Below are positions 52,919-61,158 of a stretch of 64,000 nucleotides of DNA, piece after piece. Made by a program: the position numbers and the translations under genes. The notes under the pieces are model-generated. The model did no database searches. It was given only the letters and a program-made list of their open reading frames with translations, and had not been told where the DNA came from. Where the stretch lies: positions 6,702,933-6,766,932 of the forward strand of contig CAJINV010000004.1 in assembly GCA_905178155.1 (NCBI GenBank), given 5' to 3'. The DNA comes from Amoebophrya sp. A120. Its lineage: Eukaryota > Sar > Dinophyceae > Syndiniales > Amoebophryaceae. Numbering within the stretch: the stretch's first letter is position 1; each line of letters starts with the position of its first letter.

Positions 52919-54220
52919 AAGATGTGGCGAAGTGCTTTTTTTTTAATACACAGAGAACTCATATGCAAATACGTTTTCTTTGTACAAATACGAACGAGTT
53001 TTGCTTTTGTTTCGTCGAGTCAGGCAACGAAAGTTCGATTCGATTGCCAAGGATCGTTATGGAAGTCTTGAGCGGAGTCGCGCTCGCACAGTTTCAGTTG
53101 ACTTCCACCATATTTTTGCAAAGGCGAATCGGCCCTTTACCGCCGCCCTTATTTTCATTTTTCGGGTCGTTGGTTTACATGATACGCATACTTTAGTACA
53201 TAGCTCCACGCATTCCATAAAACGGTAACGGCTGTGGTTTGCGGGTAATAAAGTCCATTCCGAGTTTTTTTTGTTTTTCGCGTTGTATGCGCCTGCTTGC
53301 GCTCTCCCTTAGTAGTTCCGACGGTAAGTAAGTAAGGAGTTACTTCTTTCGATAATTAGAGAAGAGCATCCTGCTTGCGCTGCATTAACTTTTTGCAGTC
53401 AGTTGTAAACACGACTACACCCGAAGCCGAACCTCAACGCTGTATGGTAGACGATTGTTATCGTGCTGTTTGTCTTATACTTATTCGCGGATTTGTCACG
53501 TACATTACAACAAAATCGAATCTCCGCTCCTGCTTGCAGGAGGGCTGTTCTTGATTTACACGAAAGGGAGGAATTCAACTACTACTTTGTTAGGACTCGA
53601 AAAGAAAAGCAAGCAATCATCGGTTCGTTGGTTTTATTCATGCAGCCTACGGCTGGATAGTTAAATCAATCTATTGGCAGCTCTTGAAAAAATTCGGTTG
53701 TCTTTGCGGTTTCGGAAATTTTCGGTTTGATGGCTACATGACTACAGGTATTGGCATTAGGTTCAGATTCGGTACGCGTGCGACCTCTTGTTTAAAAAGA
53801 TATCGTCTTGTGGTTTGTCGATGTCGGTTTTTCAGCGCCTTAGTATAGGTAGCGTAGTCATGTCGGTTTGAGGTGCTTGACAAGGATTGAGTCGGTCTGT
53901 CCGTCGTGCCGGAAATGAGACTCTGTCGGAACGTATATATTCGTATTTGATACAACCTGGAAAATGATATTTTCCTGTATCTGTGCATTGCATTTTCAAC
54001 CCAACCTTTTCGATCCAAACAGACAGGAGCAGGACACCACATTGTGTTTGTCCTTGTCTTGCATTTTCTCTACCACATTTTGCTTTTGCAACTTTGACGA
54101 TGAGGGTTATGAGCAAGGTAACTTGAATTCTCCGTCTCCCCCCCACGACGCGCTTTTTTAATACACCACTAAGTTTTACGTTCGTTTTCCTTCTAGCCAT
54201 CTCGCCAGTAGCTGTACCCT
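52919..54220. other. Intergenic spacer between MFS paralogues
   Basis: No gene or introner seen, only short shadow frames. Pyrimidine tracts before 54220 (ccttctag) could serve as a trans-splice acceptor, which I cannot confirm. Confidence 0.5.
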
Positions 54221-57200
54221 ATGATGACAGACGTTGTGGCGGATGACGTTGACGACCGGCAAAACAAAAACATGATGAACAATATGAACCGAGACAACCA
54301 CGAAGAAGCCACCGAGAAAACACGGCTCCTCTCTAGTGCAGGAGTTCATCCCGGGGCAGTAGAAGAGACGAGAAAACCGGTTTGGCTTGACAAAGACAAG
54401 TACATCACGAATAACTCCACACCCCGGATGGAAGTAGATTCACATGAACAACTGTTACCAGCGAGTAAACAGCACTTGTCAACAAAGCAAGGCCTGGACC
54501 TGGACGGAGGTGCAGGAGCAGCAGGCGCATTATACGATGATGCCGACGCTTGGGGAGACCACATATGAGAGTGCACAGCTCCCCCTCCCCCTCATTTGTA
54601 TTGCATCAACAGCAATACAAGCGTCAGCAAGAATACAGGTTTTGCATGACAAGTTTGGTGTTGGACAGGATTGTAGTGCTACTTGGGCTGCCAGAACTTG
54701 TCATGCTAAAAGGGCCAAGAGGCAAGGCGTAAATTAGGTATTTTGCATGACAAATGAGGGGGAGGGGGAGTTGTGCACTCTCATACCACAACACTGCCTT
54801 TCAGAAGAAGCTGTTCGCGCCCTACCTTGTCACCTCTAAATGGAAAATATGCAATGCAAAAGCATCGTACTAGTATAAATTGCATGACAAATTAGCCCAG
54901 CATTACAAATTTAATTTGTAATGCTGATTTACCTTGAAAAAGAGATTTGTAATGCAGAAATGCAATTACTACGAGAGAGTACGATACTTTTGCACAGGAT
55001 AGAAAATCTGGTGCCTCAGTTCCTGCTGGGTGTACTACGGGATGGTGTTATCGACCTATGTTGCGTTTACCATCCCGTTAGAAGCGATGCGGATGGCGCC
55101 GGGGTGGCAAAGCTCCTTTGTCGTGCTCGAGCGCATGATCTACGGACTGACGCACTTGACCGCGCCTTTTTTCGGAAAGTACTATTTCGATGCTTTTTTA
55201 TATCGTTTGCGTTTCACAACGATCACGATGAGACATAAATGTCAATCTGTTTTCATTGCAGATTTTTGCCAGACCGCTTTTAATATTCGTTTTCGTTACT
55301 TACGAACATGAGGAGTTTTAGATTTACTCGCAACAGGACTTCATGGCTGGCCAGCATGACTCCAGGTGTAAATTTGTGTTGCATGCTTTACATCATTAAA
55401 TCAACAGGATTTCCGACGAAACCCGGCACCCGTGGGGCAAGCGTCGACCGCTGCTGGCCGGAGGTGTGTTTCTGCTTCTATCCTCCCACACGATGCTATT
55501 CTTTGCCTCCGATCAGCTCGCGATGTACCTCTACCTGATCGCCCTCAGCGGCGCCATGGTGGCGAAAAACCTTGTCATTGCCTGCACGTCCGGGTATTTA
55601 GCCGATGTCGTGCCGAAGGAGCTGTCTTCCACCGTGTCTGGCATTACCACCATCCAGTGCGCCACAGGGTGTCTGATCGGGTTCGGGACGCAATATATGC
55701 AATGCAAAAGTATCTTACTAGTATAAATCGCATGACAAATTCCCTCAGCATGAAAAATTTATTTTGTGATGCGGATTTACTTAGCTTCAGAAAAAAATTT
55801 GTAATGCATGAGTGCAATTACTACGAATACGATACTTTTGCACAGGATACAATATCTACTCGCCTCCAGCGCGGTGAAGTTCACGTACGTCTATGTGACG
55901 GGCGTCTACGTTATGACAGTGCACAACTCGACGTCTCCCTCCCCCTCATTTGTGATGCAAAGTCCCCAAATGATTTGTTGCCTTGTGGCACTGTTTGCAT
56001 GACAAATTTCGGAAGCCTAAACAGTACCACAGTCGGCCTGTGAACTTGTCATGCACAGGCTCCAAGTGTGTTGGTGTTTGTATTGCTGCTCATGCCATGC
56101 AAATGGGGGGGGGGTTGTGCACTCTCATATACGTGCTCGCGACGCTACTTTTCTTCCTCGTCGCCTCGGAGCCCCCGAGCGACGCGGAGAGTCTGCAGCG
56201 GTTTCGACAAGAGTTCGAGCGGGAGGAGCGAGCACGGGCGGGGAATCAGCAGGGTATGTCGGCTATGCGTTGCAAAAGTACTGCACTTCTACCATAAATT
56301 GCATTACAAACTAGCTCAGCATGACAAATGCGATTTGTGATGCTGTTTTGGCTTAGGAAGAAGATTTGTCATGCGTACCTGCAAGCAGTACGAGTGCGAT
56401 CCAACTTTTGCAATGTATATCGGCCGCTTCACTCACACCCCCGACCACCGCTCAGCAATCATCCGCGACCGATGCCGCGACTGACACGGAGTCCGTCGCG
56501 ACCAGCCAGCTGTACTCCGCCCGGGTATCGAAGAAAAATAAAGTGTGTAAGTGTAATTTCGTAGGAAGAACAGCAGCACAAATTGTGCAATGCAGGGAAA
56601 ACCTGTCATGCGCAGCTAGTACGTGGAAACACGTATGAAAGTTGCCGATGACGCAAATCCAGCATGACAAGCGTATACAGTTTTGCATTTCCTGCATCAC
56701 AGACTTACACTTACGCAGTGTTTTTCTTGCATACCGGGACAGCGCGGATTATTACACGCACCGGCAGCCGAGGTATCTGCAGAACGCGAGTCTCGCGGAT
56801 CGCTCCACGCGGGCGCCCTCCTCGCGCGGTGGAGGTCGGGGGCCCAGTGGGGCGACGCAGCAGGGGTACAGCAGCGACGGGCAAACCAGTATCGTAAGAA
56901 AAAATCCCCCCTCCCCATGTCGAAAAGGTCCGTCTAAGGAAATTTGTAATGCTCATTTGTGACCACAAATCGTCTCTGTCTTGCAGCAGGAACGAAACTA
57001 CACGACAGGCTCCGCCGCATTCTGCAGGCGGTCGGTGATGCTGTTGGCCCTACGGACTAGACGTTTGCCATGCTTAGCGCCTAGCAGAAAACCTCTCTAC
57101 TCGGGCTTAGTATAGGCCCGCAGTTCTCTCCAGCAAGACGAATCTGATTTGTGTACACAAATCCAGCATCAGAAACTTCGTTTTGATATGGGGAGAGGGC

Positions 57201-59510
57201 ACTTTTCCTTTTGATAACCAGCGTGACCACGGACACGGATTCGGATTTTTACAACAACGCGGAGGACATCATCGACACGCACATGCGGTATACGCATTAC
57301 AACAGTGTCGCAGTAGGAACAGCCGGTAGTGGAACGACGTCGACGCCACGGCCAACAACCTCAGGAGCTTCGCCGAACAACTATGTGTCGAACACGATCT
57401 CTACTTCCAACAACGAGCGCAACCTGGAGCTGCACTCAGCCGAGGTAGAAAATGATGATTCCTCTTTTTTCGCCTCCTGCTCCGCAGGCCTTGCCGCCGC
57501 GTCAGGCGCCATGTCGTCCTTCTTTGGTACTTTCTGGCACGCGCTTACCATCTCACCGGACTACCAGTATTTGGTTTTCGTGCGAATTTTCTTCTATGCC
57601 GGATGCAGTTCCATGAGCATGTTCCTTTTTTACCTCCGAGATGCGCTTCATGTACCTACCAAGGCGGAGGGGATTCAACAACTTTCGTCTCTTGCCATGA
57701 TCAGCCAGTGTGCGATCATTGTCGTCGCACTGGGTGCGACGTTGCTGACCAGTAGGGTGTACGCGCAGAAGGTGCTGGTGGGCGTCGGGCTGGGGGCCAT
57801 GTATCCTGAGTAAAAACGTACCCACACCAGAGTCAGGATGGGGATTTTGCAACACAAACCTAGGAGTTTTGTGAGTCACGCATGACAAGTTGCACTATTC
57901 AGTGTAGTGCAGGTTGGCAAGTGCAGCCGCGTCACAGATTCATCTGCTCATCCTGTTCACAGCATCACAAATCCCAAAACACGAGTGGAAATGGCTTTCA
58001 TGGGGATGCGCATTACAAATGTTCCTGTCATTGCAAATCTGCATGACAACTCTGGTGTGGGGACGTTTTTACTCAGGATACCATGGTCCTCGTGTTTTCG
58101 ACTCTGTGTCTTTTGCCCATGCTGACCCCAGAGTACGCGAGCTTCCACTACGGGGAAAACAACCCCGCGAAGAGCTTGATCCTGACGGAGTATCCTAAGC
58201 AAAAACGTCCTCACCCCATAGTCAAGTTGGTAAATCTGCAACACAATATATCTCCAAGTTTTGGGAGATGTGCATGACAAGTCTCCATCTACAGTTTAGT
58301 GGGGGTTAGCAAGGGAAGCCGCATGAAAAGACCATTTGCTCATCCTGTTCACAGCATTACAAATGCCAAAACACGATTGGAAATGCCTCTGATGTAGATG
58401 CGCATTACAAATGTTCCTGTCATTGCGCATTTGCATGACAACGCTGGGGTGGGGACGTTTTTGCACAGGATTCGGAGACCGGCGTGTCCATTCTGGTACA
58501 CATTGGCGGATTCGGTTACGGCCTGGGCGTCGGGTTCATGGGAGTCGGTGACATGGTATGACAGTGCACAACTCCCCCTCCCCCTCATTTGTCCTGCACA
58601 ATACCCAACTCACCCTTTGCCCCTTGGCACTGTTTGCATGACAAGTTCTGGTAGCTCAAAGAGCACCATACTCCCGTGCAAATTTGTCATGCAAAACCGG
58701 CACGCTTGTTGATGCTTGTATTGCGGTTCATGCAATACAAATGAGGGGGAGGGGGAGTTGTGCACTCTCATACATGGGACTCGCTTTCAAGCTGGTTCCG
58801 GCCGGGGTGGGGAACGGTGCCGCCATGAGCATTTTCGGCCCCAGCATCACCTACGGCTTTGTCCTCGGCAGCATCGTCATCGGGACGGCCCTGCAGCACT
58901 TCAAGGTGCCGGGGGGGTCGGAAGACAAGCACTCCGAAGCGGAGATGGCGGAGGCGGCAAGCCGGCAGCAAGCGCTCGACCAGGCGCAGGCGGCGTCAGG
59001 AGCTACAGCGGGGGCCGCGCCCAAGGCGGATTTTAACGGGGTTTTGTGGGAGCCGGGCTACACGGAAGGCGGGCACCAACTGATAGCGCTGTGCTCGGTG
59101 ATTATGTGTGGGATTGCCGCCGCGCTCCTGTACAAAGTGGACACGCTATCAAAAGAAAAAATCCCCCTTCCCCATATCAAAACGAGGTTTCTGATGCAGG
59201 ATTTGCGTACACAAATCAGATTTGTCTTGCTGGAGAGGAATGCAGGCCCATACTAAGCCTAAGTAGAGAGGTTTTGGCCTAGGCGTCTAGCATGAGAAAC
59301 GTCCTTGCTGCAGGGGCTCACCAGCATCACAAACCGCCTGCAAAACACTGTGGAGCTCGTGGAGTTGCCTTCTTGCAAAACAGACGCGATTTGTGGTCAC
59401 AAATCAGCAACACAAATTTAAACGTACCTTGTCAATATGGGAAGGGGGGTTTTTCCTCGCGATACACGCGCCGGGCGCTGGCCAGGACCGCGAATGGAGA
59501 ACAGGAGTAG
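54221..59510 (+). CDS. MFS transporter, GPH/SLC45-like, copy 2 with eleven introners
   Basis: ATG 54221; 13 exons (54221-54563, 54791-54847, 55007-55178, 55408-55696, 55856-55911, 56135-56263, 56425-56525, 56739-56889, 57222-57801, 58086-58190, 58478-58556, 58778-59146, 59470-59510) sum to 2472 nt, giving 823 residues colinear with copy 1. Shared blocks include GMVLSTYVAFTIPLEAMRMA, ISDETRHPWGKRRPLL, AKNLVIACTSGYLADVVPKE, AEDIIDTHMRYTHYNSVAV and RRALARTANGEQE at the end. The ~12 TM layout and long polar central loop are as in copy 1. Same inferred carrier function, substrate unknown. Every coding block is cut by introners; the longest exon is 580 nt. The near-perfect protein alignment with copy 1 fixes the splice positions independently of any signal. 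Confidence 0.85.
54564..54790. mobile_element. Introner-like intron, family B
   Basis: Direct repeat accaca. Starts tatgagagtgcacagctccc, ends gagttgtgcactctcat. Absent from copy 1 (GDHDTAFQQKL). Confidence 0.95.
54848..55006. mobile_element. Introner-like intron, family A (orientation 2)
   Basis: Direct repeat gaaaa. Starts tatgcaatgcaaaagcatcg, ends gatacttttgcacaggata. Copy 1 reads through (SKFKIWC). Confidence 0.95.
55179..55407 (+). other. Canonical GT-AG intron shared with the paralogue
   Basis: GGAAA|gtacta..tcaacag|GATTTCC between FFGK and ISDETRHPWGKRRP, same site and phase as 50581-50713; sequence not conserved. Confidence 0.9.
55697..55855. mobile_element. Introner-like intron, family A (orientation 2)
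   Basis: Direct repeat caatat. Starts atgcaatgcaaaagtatctt, ends gatacttttgcacaggata. Lies after FGTQY, not after CLIG as in copy 1. Confidence 0.95.
55912..56134. mobile_element. Introner-like intron, family B
   Basis: Direct repeat tacgt. Starts tatgacagtgcacaactcg, ends ggttgtgcactctcata. Copy 1 has uninterrupted TGFYMLGALLFF. Confidence 0.95.
56264..56424. mobile_element. Introner-like intron, family A
   Basis: Direct repeat tcggc. Starts tatgcgttgcaaaagtact, ends ccaacttttgcaatgtata. In the variable polar loop. Confidence 0.9.
56526..56738. mobile_element. Introner-like intron, family I
   Basis: Direct repeat ccggg. Starts tatcgaagaaaaataaagtg, ends gtgtttttcttgcata; inverted ttacacttac/taagtgtaa within. 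Related to 41999. Confidence 0.85.
56890..57221. mobile_element. Introner-like intron, family E
   Basis: Direct repeat accag. Starts tatcgtaagaaaaaatcccc, ends gcacttttccttttgata. Joins SSDGQTS to VTTDTDSDFY. Confidence 0.9.
57802..58085. mobile_element. Introner-like intron, family D
   Basis: Direct repeat ccatg. Starts tatcctgagtaaaaacgtac, ends gacgtttttactcaggata. Copy 1 reads LGAMMLTFLTLSFLPML without interruption. Confidence 0.95.
58191..58477. mobile_element. Introner-like intron, family D
   Basis: Direct repeat cggag. Starts tatcctaagcaaaaacgtcc, ends gacgtttttgcacaggatt. 105 nt of exon separate it from the previous family D copy, same orientation. Confidence 0.95.
58557..58777. mobile_element. 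Introner-like intron, family B
   Basis: Direct repeat catgg. Starts tatgacagtgcacaactccc, ends gttgtgcactctcata. Joins GVGDM to GLAFKLVPAG; copy 1 has AVGDMGLALKLVPAG. Confidence 0.95.
59147..59469. mobile_element. Introner-like intron, family E
   Basis: Direct repeat cacgc. Starts tatcaaaagaaaaaatcccc, ends tttttcctcgcgata. Joins KVDT to RRALARTANGEQE. Confidence 0.95.
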
Positions 59511-61158
59511 TACGCTATGCGATTGCGAACTATGGTTCCAGGAGGGAGGCCGTATTAAATTTTGTTTGCATGGTGGCGCTCATCCTTCTCCCCGAGAGAT
59601 TGAGCGAAGTAGTGGCGCTCGCACAGTCCTATCATGATCATGTATGTTTGCGCCATTCTGCTCTAGTAGTAGCTCGCCACCCGAAATACTAAAGGCCGGC
59701 GCCGGAGTCGGAGTGGCAGGTTTTCGCTTTCTCATGCTATTTCTTATTTTTTTTCTTTACAGTTTTGTACATCATTCCCATAATTAAGCGTAACACACTG
59801 ACGTAGTACGCTTGCTTTCTTGTCGTCATCTTTTTTACTTACAGAACACATTCTTGACATACATTCAGTATGAGTATCGTTTTTTAAAGAACTACGGCTC
59901 GGCTCCTGCGGCTATGTCGAAGGACATTTCTGATTTTAATTTGCGCATAAACGTTTCCCTCGCTCTCATCTGTTGCGACGCAATTTTTGAGGCTCAACAT
60001 CGACCCATTGAGTACTTCCAGTCTATGAATTTTTCAATTTTGTCATGATCTTGTCGTTTCATCCCTTAAATACTCTCGCTGCAGAACGATTCTGTGCTCG
60101 GTAGGATTATCCTTATTGGTAGAAGCGCTCTGCACCCCGAGTGTTATGAATGTGGCACCGGATTAGTATGTGGGAGTGGTATGGTGCCAGCTGCTGGACC
60201 AGCAAGTAGGGCATGGGATTGGTACAAAAAAACTTTTCCTTTTGGTGTGACGCAGCTTATTTTCCAAGAACAAGTGGGCCACCAGTACTTCTCCTATCGG
60301 ACGGCTGCACGTTTGAAAAAGTCTCTGCGCAAGGACAACCGCACAGCTCGGTGAAGGTGCGCTTTCTAAATGTGTTTGTGCGAAGTTTCCGCTGCCCTGC
60401 ACAAGAAATACGTTTACCAGAAGGTGCTGCATGTGACCGCTCCGCGGTATTGTCAATAAAAGGCGGATGAAATAAAAAGTAGATCTGTCTAGTTGATTTG
60501 TCGGCCTGTCACTTTTTCTGGTGAGTATGATTCTCAGCGGCCACCTTTTCACAGTCGGTCTTTCATGTTGAAAGAGCCCACAGCTTCAGTGGAAACTACA
60601 AAAGTGATATCGGTTTGTTTTTGTCAGCTTGATGTGATCCGGAGATTTTTACTCCTCGAAAGAATTCATTCTTCATCTGTGTGGTCTTCCTCCATCGGTT
60701 AGTACTCAGATGACGGAAGCGGCTTCTACTTCGGTTTGATGCAGGTGCCGCCGAGCGGATTGAAGATGTGAGTCTGTGCTATGTGAAAAGACACGGAACC
60801 TCTGTGCAGGATGAAATCAATTCGGATTTTTGCACGCATTAGCTTAGCTAGCCCTAGGTCGCGGGCTCACTGAGCATTCTTTTTTTTCCTCCAAAACCAA
60901 ACAGACGCGACTGGCTGTGAAGATTTGGTGCCTATTATATGATTCTTGTTTCGATTCACGCACACGTACTCATACACGCAGTAAATCATTGAGGTTTGCA
61001 TTTACACGTGTTTTAAAACATCATTTTGACTCAATTTTCTGTTTGATAGTTGTCCTGAAAAGACAAGCTCAATCTGGCTACACGGTATCTTTATACACGT
61101 TATTTTTATTTACATCGACCTGTGAGGAAGAGGACCTTCGAGCAAGAACTTCACCAGG
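59511..61158. other. Intergenic spacer
   Basis: 1.6 kb without a supported gene; frames here are short and lack recognisable content. No introner families, no RNA gene seen. Confidence 0.5.
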
